Below, piece by piece: positions 54,954 through 63,916 of a DNA stretch of 64,000 nucleotides. How positions within the stretch are numbered: the first letter of the stretch is position 1; each line of letters begins with the position of its first letter. This DNA is from Allopusillimonas soli (GTDB lineage: Bacteria > Pseudomonadota > Gammaproteobacteria > Burkholderiales > Burkholderiaceae_B). The position numbers were made by a program, and so were the translations under genes. The stretch lies in contig NZ_SDQC01000001.1 of NCBI RefSeq assembly GCF_004153445.1, positions 806,001-870,000 of the forward strand, given 5' to 3'. The notes under the pieces are model-generated. The model was not told the DNA's origin, did no database searches, and saw only the letters and a program-made list of their open reading frames with translations.

Positions 54954-55952
54954 ATGAACAGGAAACTGACCAGCCAGGATATCGCCCGACTTGCAGGTGT
55001 GTCGCAGAGTACAGTTTCGCGCGTCATCCGCCGTCTGCCCAACGTGGATGACAAAACGCGTGAGCATGTGCTGTCTGTCATTGCGCAGCACGGCTATGCC
55101 CCGAGCGCTGCCGCGCGCTCCATGAAAACCCGAAGCAACGGATCCGTAGCGGTCGTCGTTGCCGATCTCGCCAATCCGCTCTACCCCACCCTGCTCCATT
55201 TGCTGGTCGGCGAGCTGGCGCAGCGCGGGCTGCGCACCACCGTATGGGAGACGCCGGGACAACTGGACGCCGTAACGGCTCAAGCCATCGCGGAAAGCGC
55301 CGTGGATGGCGTGATTTTCGCCACCGCCATCGATGCCACGCTGTTGCACCATGAAGCCATTGCCGTCAGCAAACCCGCCATTCTGATGAACCGCAGCCTG
55401 TCCACCTCCCTCTTCGATGCCGTCATCAGCGACAATGAAGCGGGTGGGGCACTGGTGGCGCGCTACTTTCTGAAAGCAGCACGGCGCCGTATCGGTCTTA
55501 TTTCAGGCCACTCCGAGGCCAGCACCATCAAGGCGCGCGTGGCGGGCTTTCTGCGGGAAGTCGAGCGATGTGGCGGCGCTGCACTGCTTCGCTCCACTTG
55601 CGAATTCGAGGACTTCAACTACGAGAACGGCTACAAGGCGGGACGGGCGCTTCTCCAGCGCCACGCCGATATCGACGCGCTGTTCTGCACCAACGATATA
55701 CTGGCGATCGGCGCGCTAGACGGCGCGCGCTCCACGGGCCGCCGGATCCCCGAAGACATGTGGGTAGTCGGCTACGATGACATCCCCATGGCTGGCTGGG
55801 ACGCCATCAGTCTGACGACCGTGCGCCAGCCCTTGGAAACCATGACGTCGCTGGCGGTCGAACGGCTGTGCCAGCGCATGCGCGATCCCGATCTGCCGAC
55901 ACGCACTATACGACTCACCAATACGCTTGTCACCCGGCGCTCCGCGCAATGA
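54954..55952 (+). CDS. LacI family transcriptional regulator
   Basis: A 332-residue LacI/GalR-type regulator. The N-terminal HTH and hinge are MNRKLTSQDIARLAGVSQSTVSRVIRRLPNVDDKTREHVLSVIAQHGYAPSAAARSMKT, followed by a periplasmic-binding-like effector core. It is divergent from the TRAP operon with 178 bases between the starts, which contain the candidate operators. The presence of a LacI (not LysR) protein beside a TRAP transporter suggests a sugar acid or similar ligand, but that is a guess. It ends in a hairpin shared with the NRAMP-like gene. Confidence 0.94.
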   Translation: MNRKLTSQDIARLAGVSQSTVSRVIRRLPNVDDKTREHVLSVIAQHGYAPSAAARSMKTRSNGSVAVVVADLANPLYPTLLHLLVGELAQRGLRTTVWETPGQLDAVTAQAIAESAVDGVIFATAIDATLLHHEAIAVSKPAILMNRSLSTSLFDAVISDNEAGGALVARYFLKAARRRIGLISGHSEASTIKARVAGFLREVERCGGAALLRSTCEFEDFNYENGYKAGRALLQRHADIDALFCTNDILAIGALDGARSTGRRIPEDMWVVGYDDIPMAGWDAISLTTVRQPLETMTSLAVERLCQRMRDPDLPTRTIRLTNTLVTRRSAQ

Positions 55953-55961
55953 CGGAGCGCC
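55936..55961. terminator. Terminator hairpin between convergent genes
   Basis: GGCGCTCCG (55936-55944) pairs perfectly with CGGAGCGCC (55953-55961) around an 8-base loop. It spans the LacI stop codon and lies before the end of the convergent NRAMP-like gene. No T tract. Confidence 0.6.
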
Positions 55962-55973
55962 GTCCGTGCACCG

Positions 55974-57326
55974 TCACCCAGCCAGCATGGACTTGAAGGT
56001 GACATAGGATCCCCACAGCGCCAGCAGAGTCAGGAACACCAGCACGGCAGTATGCACCATGTTGCCTGCGCGCTCACCCATGAGATCCTTGCGGTTGATC
56101 AGCACGATCAGACCAATGGACACCAGGGGCATCAAGACGATTTGCGCGGCATTGACGAAAACCGTCAGCCAGATGAACCCAGGCATGCCCGGAATGGCCC
56201 ACACAATGGGCAATATCGCCACGAGAAAATAGGCCCAGCGAAAAAGTGGATCTTTGCTGGGGCTGTCTCGGTACCGCTCGCCGCGCTCCGGCGACATGCT
56301 GTACAGGCAATCCATCGCCATCTTGGGAAAGCCGTGCGCATAGCCAATCACCGAACTGAAACATGCACAGAGCACGCCAAGATAAATGATGACCTCGCCC
56401 ACGCGGCCAGCCACCTGCCCCAGGAGTTGCGCCAGATCATTGAAGTCGCTGATCACAATGCCGCGCGGATGCAGGACCTCGGCCCCCATGACCCAGACAG
56501 CCAAATCCAGCACTATGATGACCACGATCCCGAACAGCAAATCAAATCGCTGCACCTTTCGATGTTCAGGCCTTATGTAGCCCTTCTCTTTCATGAAGGT
56601 AGGGTAAAGCAGGTTGGCAAGCGAGCCGCCCACGGCGCCGATCAATGAAACGACGATCAGCACGGCGCCAAACGACCCCACCTGATCCGGCACATCGAAT
56701 GCCAGTGTTCCGGCAACGATCGCGCCGACATCCGGCTTGGCCATGATGGCGCCGCCTATCAGGCTCACGGCAAGGACGGCAAGAATCAGCTTCTCCACGT
56801 TTTCCAGATAGCGATAGATCGCTTTGCCGGTAATCAGCACCGCCGCGGCCACCGTCACGACGCTCCAGATCAGCGTCGAGCCGACACCGGTCAGATGAAA
56901 AAGCGCCTCTCCGGATCCCCGGATGGTGTAGGACTCGTAGAAGTGTCCAAGCGCAACGCCGCCGACACCCAGCAGCCATGGATAATAGCGCCAGACGCGC
57001 CGGTAGCCTTCAAAGACACTGTGGCCTTCGACATTCATCAATTGATAGTTGGCGATGATGCTGACAAGAAAATAGCGCACCAGCAGAGCCAGGGCCAAGC
57101 CCCACATTAATGCGTAGCCGTAATGCGCCCCCGCAACCGCGTTGTCCACCAGGTCGCCCGCGCCTAGCCATGTCAGCACCAGCACGATACCCGGCCCAAA
57201 GGACTTTACATAGCCCCAGAATGTGGTGGGAATCGCGGCGCCCTGTGTTGCCGCGCTAATCGCGCCGGGATCGGCGGGCGACGGCGCGACAGCCGCGGGC
57301 CTGCCTGATGTAGGGTCAGCACTCAT
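55974..57326 (-). CDS. NRAMP-related membrane transporter
   Basis: A 450-residue protein with about eleven hydrophobic segments and the overall NRAMP layout: FGPGIVLVLTWLGAGDLVDNAVAGAHYGYALMWG opens the first helix. In ordinary NRAMP transporters the first helix has DPGN and the sixth MPHN; here the first reads GAGDLVDN (55-62) and the sixth GGSLANLLYP (around 233-242), so the metal-coordinating residues are not conserved. It may therefore move something other than Mn/Fe. It is 63 bases from the TfdA-like dioxygenase gene on the same strand, a possible link to its substrate. Confidence 0.85.
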   Translation of the reverse strand: MSADPTSGRPAAVAPSPADPGAISAATQGAAIPTTFWGYVKSFGPGIVLVLTWLGAGDLVDNAVAGAHYGYALMWGLALALLVRYFLVSIIANYQLMNVEGHSVFEGYRRVWRYYPWLLGVGGVALGHFYESYTIRGSGEALFHLTGVGSTLIWSVVTVAAAVLITGKAIYRYLENVEKLILAVLAVSLIGGAIMAKPDVGAIVAGTLAFDVPDQVGSFGAVLIVVSLIGAVGGSLANLLYPTFMKEKGYIRPEHRKVQRFDLLFGIVVIIVLDLAVWVMGAEVLHPRGIVISDFNDLAQLLGQVAGRVGEVIIYLGVLCACFSSVIGYAHGFPKMAMDCLYSMSPERGERYRDSPSKDPLFRWAYFLVAILPIVWAIPGMPGFIWLTVFVNAAQIVLMPLVSIGLIVLINRKDLMGERAGNMVHTAVLVFLTLLALWGSYVTFKSMLAG

Positions 57327-57389
57327 ATTGTCTCTTCCTTGTGGCGGTTATGAACTTGTATTTACCCGCTTGCCGTCACGCCCCATCCT

Positions 57390-58259
57390 TCAAGCCATGG
57401 CGGGCTCCATGTCCAGGGTCGTGGTGCGGCGCAGTTCGCGCTGGTATTTCTTGTCGTCGAACCGGCGGCCGCGATGCATGGTGGAGCGGTTGTCCCAGAT
57501 CACGAAGTCATCGGGCCGCCAGTTATGGCTGTAGACCAGCTCGGCGCGCGTGGCATGCTCGGTCAGGTCGCGCAGTAGCGCCCGCCCTTCAGGGACGGGC
57601 CAGCCAACGATATGCGACGCGTGCGAGGCCAGATAAAGCGAGCGCCTGCCGGTGTTGGGATTGATGCGTACCAGCGGATGCGTCGCGCCGGGCAGCTTGT
57701 TTTTCTCTTCGTCAGAGAATTCGAAGCCGAGCACATGTCGCGAATAGACGATGGAGTGAAAGGCGTGCAGCCCCTCTATCAAGGCCTTGGTTTCATCGTC
57801 CAGCGTGTCATATGCCGTGTACATGTCGGCATATTCCGTGTCGGCGCGAACAGGAGGCACGACCTTGCACGACAGCATGGAATACCGTCCCGCCGGATCC
57901 TGGAAGGATGCGTCGGTATGCCAGAGGCGATTGCTCAGCGAGCTGACTCTGCGCCGGTCGTCATTTTTCAGCAACTCGCCTTTGTCGTTGACGTTCGAGA
58001 TATCCGTCAGCGCATCGCTGCCAAAGCGGTTCTTCTCCAGCACGGACAATGAAGTCTTTGTATGCAGCACACCATCGAACCGCCGGGCAAATTCAAGCTG
58101 CGCCTCATTGTCCATGGGCTGGTCGTGAAACACCAGTACACCGTAGCGATCCATGCCAGCACGCAACTGCGCCAAGTCGTGTTCCTGCGCGCTGCGCAGA
58201 TTCACACCCGTGACCTCGCCAACGAAAAAGGGATGTATTTGCTTGATGGAAAGTGCCAT
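57390..58259 (-). CDS. TauD/TfdA family 2-oxoglutarate-dependent dioxygenase
   Basis: A 289-residue Fe(II)/2-oxoglutarate dioxygenase of the TfdA/TauD group. The iron-binding HxD is His114-x-Asp116 in LWHTDASF, the distal His is His262 in NRSTMHRGRRFD, and the 2-oxoglutarate Arg is in the RRTTT region near 277. TfdA-like enzymes hydroxylate and so cleave ether or sulfonate substrates such as phenoxyacetates or taurine. It lies beside the NRAMP-related transporter, and no other catabolic gene is adjacent. The substrate is unknown. Confidence 0.92.
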   Translation of the reverse strand: MALSIKQIHPFFVGEVTGVNLRSAQEHDLAQLRAGMDRYGVLVFHDQPMDNEAQLEFARRFDGVLHTKTSLSVLEKNRFGSDALTDISNVNDKGELLKNDDRRRVSSLSNRLWHTDASFQDPAGRYSMLSCKVVPPVRADTEYADMYTAYDTLDDETKALIEGLHAFHSIVYSRHVLGFEFSDEEKNKLPGATHPLVRINPNTGRRSLYLASHASHIVGWPVPEGRALLRDLTEHATRAELVYSHNWRPDDFVIWDNRSTMHRGRRFDDKKYQRELRRTTTLDMEPAMA

Positions 58260-58339
58260 GATGCGTCCTTGCCGAATTTGCCAGCCTACGTATGACTACG
58301 TAATCATTATTGATATGACAGCATGGAAAAGTCAATGGA

Positions 58340-59191
58340 TCAACGTGTTACCGTCTGATTCAACCGCGCCAGCGGGTCTTGCCGGTAGTACTGCCGCAGC
58401 AGCGCAAACCAGTCTGGCAGGCAGCGCGCCAGTGGTTCAGGCGACACGAAAAATGCCTCGGAACTGACGGCGAAGAACTCAGCCTCGTCGGTCGCGGCGT
58501 ATGGATCCAGCGGTAGGCCGGCAAACCAGGGATCCGCGGCCTCGGACTCGGGATCCACATCATGTGGAATAGCGTCTTCTATTTCGGTCAGGGCCTGGTT
58601 GAATTGTTCGAAGGATGCCTGAAGAATGGTGCGCCACACGCCGGCGCGCATATCGGGATGTGCGCCAAGCGACGGCATGCCGTCGGCCTCGCCCGCGTAG
58701 AGGTCCAGCTTGTGGGCAAACTCGTGGATGACAACATTCGTGCCGCGGCCAGGGTCCGCGTCGCTGTCCTCCCATGACAGAATGACGGGCCCCCCTTCCC
58801 AGGCCTCTCCGGATGCCTCCTGGACATACTCATGAACAATACCCGCCTCGTCCATATCGACTCTCGGAATGAGAAACCCGCCTGGATAGAGAATGATTTC
58901 CGTCCAGCCCTCGTAGAGTCGCGGATCCAGGGCGAGTATGGGCAGCGCCGCCTGGATGGCCACAGACAACATGATGCCGTCCGTCGGCACCAGGCCGCCT
59001 GCGCCGCTGAATGTCTTGCTGGCCAATAGCCAGGCAGCGCGCTGGCGCAACGCGTGTTCCTCCTCCGGCGACAATCCAGCCAGGAAATCGTGACGCTGCA
59101 GCGACGCCTTCCAGTTGTCATCGGAAATCTGCGCCAGCGTCCGCTCGACGCCCCGTTGCGTAGCGCCTTTGCCACTCAACCACCTGAACAT
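58340..59191 (-). CDS. MtfA-type zinc peptidase
   Basis: A 283-residue protein of the MtfA (M90) family. The zinc-binding HExxH is HEFAH (156-160) in NVVIHEFAHKLD, and a third ligand is expected in EAEFFAVSSEAFF. MtfA of E. coli inactivates the glucose repressor Mlc and has aminopeptidase activity. The sequence has the usual large N-terminal helical region (DFLAGLSPEEEHALRQRAAWLLASKTFSGAGGL). It lies alone between the dioxygenase and Bug genes. Confidence 0.92.
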   Translation of the reverse strand: MFRWLSGKGATQRGVERTLAQISDDNWKASLQRHDFLAGLSPEEEHALRQRAAWLLASKTFSGAGGLVPTDGIMLSVAIQAALPILALDPRLYEGWTEIILYPGGFLIPRVDMDEAGIVHEYVQEASGEAWEGGPVILSWEDSDADPGRGTNVVIHEFAHKLDLYAGEADGMPSLGAHPDMRAGVWRTILQASFEQFNQALTEIEDAIPHDVDPESEAADPWFAGLPLDPYAATDEAEFFAVSSEAFFVSPEPLARCLPDWFALLRQYYRQDPLARLNQTVTR

Positions 59192-59256
59192 GCTTGCCTC
59201 GCGTATTCATGCCCTGATCGGCAATACGCTACCACAGCCCAGCGCAATCTCCCGCG

Positions 59257-60231
59257 CTATTTCTTGAGATGCCGCTCCTTGATGATGCGGGCCCATTTGT
59301 CCGACTCTTTATGCATGAAGGCGGCAAACTCTTCGCGCGTGGTCGGATGCGGAATCAGTCCATGCTCGCTCAAGGTCTTTTTCACTTTCGGATCATTCAG
59401 GACCTTCACTATCTCCTCGTTCCAGCGATCCAGAATAGCGGGGGGTGTCTTGCCAGGCGCGACAAAGGCGTACCAGTTCAGCGCCTCGAATCCCGGATAC
59501 CCCGACTCGGCAATGGTGGGCAGATCGGGCAGGAAATCCGGCCGTTTCAGGCCGGTCGTCGCTAGCGGGATCAGGCGGCCTTGCTCCACATACGGCATGG
59601 CCGTGGGCGGCGCCGAGAAATAGGACATGACCCGCTCGCCCAGCAGATCCTGCATGGCCTGCGCGCCGCCCTTGTACGGCACGTGCACCATGTTGATGCC
59701 CGCCTCGATATTCAGAAGCTCTCCCGCCATGTGCGAAGCGGAGCCGTAACCCGTGGAAGCAAAGTCGACCTTGTCGGGATCGGACTTGGCCAGCGCAATG
59801 AACTCCTTGAACGTCTTTACCCCGGCAGCCTTGTGCACAACCAGCACATTCGGGAAATTGACGCCGCCCGATATCGGCGCCAGATCCTTGAAGGGATCAT
59901 AAGGCACATCCATCAGGTGGGGCGCCACGGTCAAGGGCCCCACCGATCCAAGCAGCAGCATGGAACCGTCGTCCGGCCCGTTGGCCACATACTGGTGCGC
60001 GATGTTGCCGCCCGCGCCCGGTTTATTGACCACGGCAATCGAACGGCCGGTGTTCTCGGCCAGCTTCTCGGCAACCACGCGCGCGGAAGTGTCAGCCGCG
60101 CCTCCCGCCACAAAGCCCACAATCAACGTGATGGGTTTGTCCGGCAAATCCTGCACGGCGCGCGCCGGCCCGCCTGTCAACAGGGCGCCGGCGCAGCACA
60201 GAATACCGGCCATCAAGACATGTTTTTTCAT
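59257..60231 (-). CDS. Bug/TctC family periplasmic receptor
   Basis: A 324-residue Bug receptor with signal peptide (residues 1-25, ending GGPARA), DLPDKPITLIVGFVAGGAADTSARVVAEKLA, VVNKPGAGGNIAHQYVAN and FLPDLPTIAESGYPG. It is last of the minus-strand operon LysR-tcuA-tcuB-Bug, 25 bases after tcuB. In Salmonella the tricarballylate transporter is an MFS protein (TcuC); here a Bug receptor takes that place. It is therefore probably the periplasmic receptor for tricarballylate or a related tricarboxylate. Confidence 0.95.
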   Translation of the reverse strand: MKKHVLMAGILCCAGALLTGGPARAVQDLPDKPITLIVGFVAGGAADTSARVVAEKLAENTGRSIAVVNKPGAGGNIAHQYVANGPDDGSMLLLGSVGPLTVAPHLMDVPYDPFKDLAPISGGVNFPNVLVVHKAAGVKTFKEFIALAKSDPDKVDFASTGYGSASHMAGELLNIEAGINMVHVPYKGGAQAMQDLLGERVMSYFSAPPTAMPYVEQGRLIPLATTGLKRPDFLPDLPTIAESGYPGFEALNWYAFVAPGKTPPAILDRWNEEIVKVLNDPKVKKTLSEHGLIPHPTTREEFAAFMHKESDKWARIIKERHLKK

Positions 60232-60256
60232 TTTTGTTTCCTCCCGGTTTATGGAA

Positions 60257-61432
60257 TCAATCCGTATTCTCTACGGACGCGCCGACTCCGCGTTTTTCAA
60301 CAGCAAAACGAAGCAGCGCGGCACTGCGGAAAAAGCCATGCGCAAATTTGCTATAGGGCATGGTCAGGAACAGCGCCATGACGGCGCCAAGGTGCAGACA
60401 AAGCAGCAGAGCCATTGCGGGCGTATCGCGTCCCAGCCACAGAGCAAGGCCACTTGCGCTGATCATGAAAAGCAGTGCGATGAAACCCAGATCCATGGGC
60501 TTTTGCGCCGGATCCCCATGCAGGGGATGGCGTCGCCGTTGCAGGCGCCACAGCCCCGCCGTGCCGATGAGCAAGCCAATGCCGCCGGCCGCGCCAAGCA
60601 TCTTGGGCAGGCTGGGCAGGTCGTATGGCGCCTCCCAGCCAAACACATAGTGGTACACCGTGCCCAGACAGGTGGCCGCAAAACACAACATGAAACCGTA
60701 GAAGACCAGGTGATGAAAGCGCCTGCGAGAAAGCGTGAAGGCATCATCTTCGTTGTTGCATCCTTCGCCATGGCCGCCATCCAGGTACTTGAGCGTCAAT
60801 GCGGCGCCGGTCGCCTCGCCCATGGCGGGCGGTGTCGCCGGCGCGCCGCCGAGGGTGGCCGGGCCGATACGACCAAGAAAACCACGCGTCCCCATGCCCA
60901 GCGCCAGCACGGCAAAAATGAACACCGGCGCAAACAGCCACACCATCAGGTTGTGCGGAAATACATTGTAGAAATTTCCGGCCACGACGCCGCGCCAGAG
61001 AGACCCCGTCAACGCGGCGGCCAAAACCAGGAACAGCGCCAGGCCCGCGGCGAGCGCCAGTGCAAGCACGAGTCCGTTGCGCTCGTACAGGCGGCCCAGC
61101 GCTGGCGGCCAGGCGTAGTCCTTGTAAGTCTGTCCTCTTACCTGCGCCATGGCGCGCGGAATATTGACGGCAAATTCATGAGGCGGCGCGTACTGGCAGG
61201 CATGCAGGCAGGCGCCGCAGTTATGGCACAGATTCGCCAAGTAATGGATGTCGGCCTTTTCAAACATCAGCCGTTGGGTCATGGCCGGAAACATGGCACA
61301 GAAACCTTCGCAATAGCGGCATGCATTGCAGATCTGCAGCTGTCTGGCAGCCTCGGCCTCGGAGGCGGCCAGCACCACCATGCCGCTTCCCAGATCCTGT
61401 GCGTCGCTTGCCAGCGTTTCAAGCTGCTGCAT
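60257..61432 (-). CDS. tcuB: Tricarballylate utilisation protein TcuB
   Basis: A 391-residue membrane iron-sulfur protein. Two 4Fe-4S cysteine groups lie at Cys35/38/41/45 ([18 protein letters not shown]) and Cys69/72/75/79 ([17 protein letters not shown]), followed by about six membrane segments. TcuB takes the electrons from the TcuA flavoprotein and passes them to the respiratory chain. The start giving MQQLETLAS has GGAGG five bases upstream and overlaps the tcuA stop by 14 bases. Gene order tcuA-tcuB is as in Salmonella and fits tricarballylate oxidation to cis-aconitate. Confidence 0.94.
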   Translation of the reverse strand: MQQLETLASDAQDLGSGMVVLAASEAEAARQLQICNACRYCEGFCAMFPAMTQRLMFEKADIHYLANLCHNCGACLHACQYAPPHEFAVNIPRAMAQVRGQTYKDYAWPPALGRLYERNGLVLALALAAGLALFLVLAAALTGSLWRGVVAGNFYNVFPHNLMVWLFAPVFIFAVLALGMGTRGFLGRIGPATLGGAPATPPAMGEATGAALTLKYLDGGHGEGCNNEDDAFTLSRRRFHHLVFYGFMLCFAATCLGTVYHYVFGWEAPYDLPSLPKMLGAAGGIGLLIGTAGLWRLQRRRHPLHGDPAQKPMDLGFIALLFMISASGLALWLGRDTPAMALLLCLHLGAVMALFLTMPYSKFAHGFFRSAALLRFAVEKRGVGASVENTD

Positions 61433-62840
61433 GGCTGGCCTCCATCCGATTTGCAGGATTATGCGCTGCTGCGGCGGCGTTGGTGCCCGCAATCCGGCCA
61501 AATGCCGTACCAATGGACATGCCGATACCCGCCGTATATCCCTTGCCCAGCACGTTGCCAGCCATCATTTCCCCTGCCACGAACAAGTTATCGCTGGCGA
61601 CGCCGCCAAAATGCACGGCGGCGGTGTCATCGGTCAGCAATCCCTGATAAGTGAATGTCACGCCCGGACGCAGCGGATAGCCGTAATAAGGTGGTGTATC
61701 CAGCGGCAGCGCCCAGTGCGTCTTGGGCGGCTCGATATTTTCGGTATGACAGTCGTCCAGCCGCGTGTGGTCGAATGTGCCGATCCTGCACGCAGCGTTA
61801 TAGCTGCCGAGTGTCTGCATGAACACATCGACATCCAGGTCGAGCTTGCGTGCAAGCTCGGGCAAAGTGCTGGCCCTGTGCCCGGGAAACACGGGCGGCA
61901 TGAAACGCCCCACTGCCTTGCTGTCAATGATGGAATAGGCGGTCTGACCGGGCTGGCCAGCCAGCAGCCTGCCCCATATGGCATAGCGCTTGGGCCAGAA
62001 ATCCTCGCCCTCGTCGTAAAAGCGATGCGCTTCCCGATTGACCACCACACCCAATGACACGCAGTCGATCCGGGTGCAAATGCCGCCGTCATACAACGGC
62101 GCACGCGCGTCGATGGCTACCATGTGCGCCTGGGTGGGGTCGCCTATCTCGTCTGCCCGATGTTCATCGAACATGTGGCGCAGCAGCGTCCCCTGGTTGT
62201 AGCGTGTGCCGCGTATCAGGAAGTTGTCGGCCGGCCATTCGCCACGCTCATTGCGGCCCCAGGCCTCGCGCAGCCATTCGCGGTTGGACTCGAATCCGCC
62301 GGCGGCGAGAACACAGGCACGGGCTTCGATGCGTTCTGACTCGGTGAACGCCGCCAAAAAACGACCGTCGCGAACCTCCAGCCCATGCACCGGCGAATCG
62401 TAGCGTATCTCCACGCCCAGCCGTTCCGCGCTGCGATAGTAGGCATTGACCAGCGCCTTGCCGCCGCCCATGAAAAAGGCATTGGTACGCGCCACGTGCA
62501 GTGCGCCGGACAAGGGCGGTTGAAAATGCACGCCGTGCTTGCGCATCCATCCTCTACAGGATGAGGATGCCCGTATCACCAGCCTGGCCAGGTGTTCATT
62601 CGTCTGCCCACCGGTAACAGCCAACAGGTCGCGCCAGTATTCTTCTTCCGGATAAGCTTCGACCAGGACATCCTGGGGGGCATCATGCATGCAGCGTAGA
62701 TTGCGGGTGTGCTGGGAATTGCCCCCGCGCCATGCGCGCGGCGACGCCTCCAGCAGCATCACGCTCGCACCCGCCTCGCGGGCGCAGAGCGCAGCGCACA
62801 GGGCGGCATTGCCGCCGCCGATAACAAGTACATCCAACAT
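61419..62840 (-). CDS. tcuA: FAD-dependent tricarballylate dehydrogenase TcuA
   Basis: A 473-residue FAD protein of the fumarate-reductase/succinate-dehydrogenase flavoprotein family. The FAD site is [28 protein letters not shown], and the family parts [47 protein letters not shown] and [38 protein letters not shown] are visible. It dehydrogenates tricarballylate to cis-aconitate. The start giving MLDVLVIGG is chosen by family form; two longer starts exist in frame. A perfect palindrome 117-137 bases upstream is the candidate regulator site. Confidence 0.94.
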   Translation of the reverse strand: MLDVLVIGGGNAALCAALCAREAGASVMLLEASPRAWRGGNSQHTRNLRCMHDAPQDVLVEAYPEEEYWRDLLAVTGGQTNEHLARLVIRASSSCRGWMRKHGVHFQPPLSGALHVARTNAFFMGGGKALVNAYYRSAERLGVEIRYDSPVHGLEVRDGRFLAAFTESERIEARACVLAAGGFESNREWLREAWGRNERGEWPADNFLIRGTRYNQGTLLRHMFDEHRADEIGDPTQAHMVAIDARAPLYDGGICTRIDCVSLGVVVNREAHRFYDEGEDFWPKRYAIWGRLLAGQPGQTAYSIIDSKAVGRFMPPVFPGHRASTLPELARKLDLDVDVFMQTLGSYNAACRIGTFDHTRLDDCHTENIEPPKTHWALPLDTPPYYGYPLRPGVTFTYQGLLTDDTAAVHFGGVASDNLFVAGEMMAGNVLGKGYTAGIGMSIGTAFGRIAGTNAAAAAHNPANRMEASHAAA

Positions 62841-62956
62841 AGTGTCTTCCATATACACCGCACTGCGGACGGAACGCCGTCCCGCGCGGCAACGAGCCGA
62901 TACGCTGGCAATGTATCTGGTTTGCTGTTCTCTGGCTACGATGAAAGAGACTATAG

Positions 62957-62977
62957 GTATTCACAAATTGTGAATAC
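62957..62977. promoter_or_regulatory. Perfect palindrome, candidate TcuR (LysR) box
   Basis: GTATTCACAA (62957-62966), A (62967), TTGTGAATAC (62968-62977): a 21-base perfect palindrome that contains the LysR T-N11-A core (TCACAAATTGTGA). It lies between the LysR gene and tcuA on the minus strand, in the tcuA promoter region. Confidence 0.75.
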
Positions 62978-62979
62978 GA

Positions 62980-63903
62980 TCATGCAACCAAGCTGGCGCC
63001 GGGCCACCTGCCCTGCGCCACCAGCTCGCGCATGACATCGCCCAGCACGATGCGCGCCGCCAATCCCGCAGGAGACAGCTGATCATCGGCCAGACTCGCT
63101 ATGAGATTGCGGCGCACCATGGTGTCGTGATCAAGAGGCAGGCGCAGAAAGTCGGCCTCTTGTGCGCGCACAACCGCGGCGCCCGGCTGTATGGTGGCCG
63201 CCACGCCAGCGTGCACGATATCCATGAGCATGGACAGCCCATCCACCTGAGCCACCACATTGGGCTCCCGGCCATAATGAAAAAATGCGGCGTCAATAAT
63301 GACGCGCAGGCCATGCGATCCGGTGGGCAGAACCAGGGGCAGATCGATGATATCGCTCAGGGATAGGCTGCCCGAAGCCGGCAAGCCGTACAGCGAGGGC
63401 CGCGCAATCACGAAGAGCTGCTCGCTCAGCACCGGGCGCACATTCCAGCCTCGCTGGCTGCCGGCATGGAACAACACTGCCAGATCCAGCTGGCGCCGGC
63501 TCAGCATATGCGCCAGATTACCCGACAGGCTTTCCACCAAATGCAGCCTGACCTCGGGATAGCGTTGCTCCATGGCGCGCAGCAGCGGCACACCCAGCAC
63601 CGAGGATGTGGTGGGGGCCATGCCGATGGTAACCTGGCCAGACAGCCTTGCCGCTCGCGCCGCGTCCGCTGCGTTGGCCGCATGCCGCAGCACCAGCTCA
63701 GCCTCCTGCCTCAAGGCGATGCCCGCCGCGGTGGGCACCACGCCCGTCGACGTGCGCTGCAGCAATCGCGTGCTAAGCTCACTCTCCAGCCGGCTGATCT
63801 GCTGGCTGAGCGCGGAAGTCACCACGCCCAGGTCCTGGGCTGCCCGACCCATGCTGCCCAACTCCACTACCCGCACAAAATAGCGCAGCTGGCGCAGTTC
63901 CAT
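62980..63903 (-). CDS. LysR family regulator (TcuR-like)
   Basis: A 307-residue LysR-type regulator starting MELRQLRYFVRVVELGSMGRAAQDLGVVTSALSQQISRLESELS and continuing as a two-lobe effector domain. It lies directly upstream of tcuA on the same strand, like TcuR in Salmonella, and the perfect palindrome at 62957-62977 sits between its stop and tcuA. It probably activates tcuA-tcuB-Bug in response to tricarballylate. It starts only 13 bases after the end of a partial gene on the same strand, so it may be cotranscribed with it. Confidence 0.92.
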   Translation of the reverse strand: MELRQLRYFVRVVELGSMGRAAQDLGVVTSALSQQISRLESELSTRLLQRTSTGVVPTAAGIALRQEAELVLRHAANAADAARAARLSGQVTIGMAPTTSSVLGVPLLRAMEQRYPEVRLHLVESLSGNLAHMLSRRQLDLAVLFHAGSQRGWNVRPVLSEQLFVIARPSLYGLPASGSLSLSDIIDLPLVLPTGSHGLRVIIDAAFFHYGREPNVVAQVDGLSMLMDIVHAGVAATIQPGAAVVRAQEADFLRLPLDHDTMVRRNLIASLADDQLSPAGLAARIVLGDVMRELVAQGRWPGASLVA

Positions 63904-63916
63904 GGCGGCGCCTTTC

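Noticed and set aside
59960-61654. A 564-codon open frame on the plus strand
   Set aside because: It is antisense to the Bug and tcuB genes and shows no family features.
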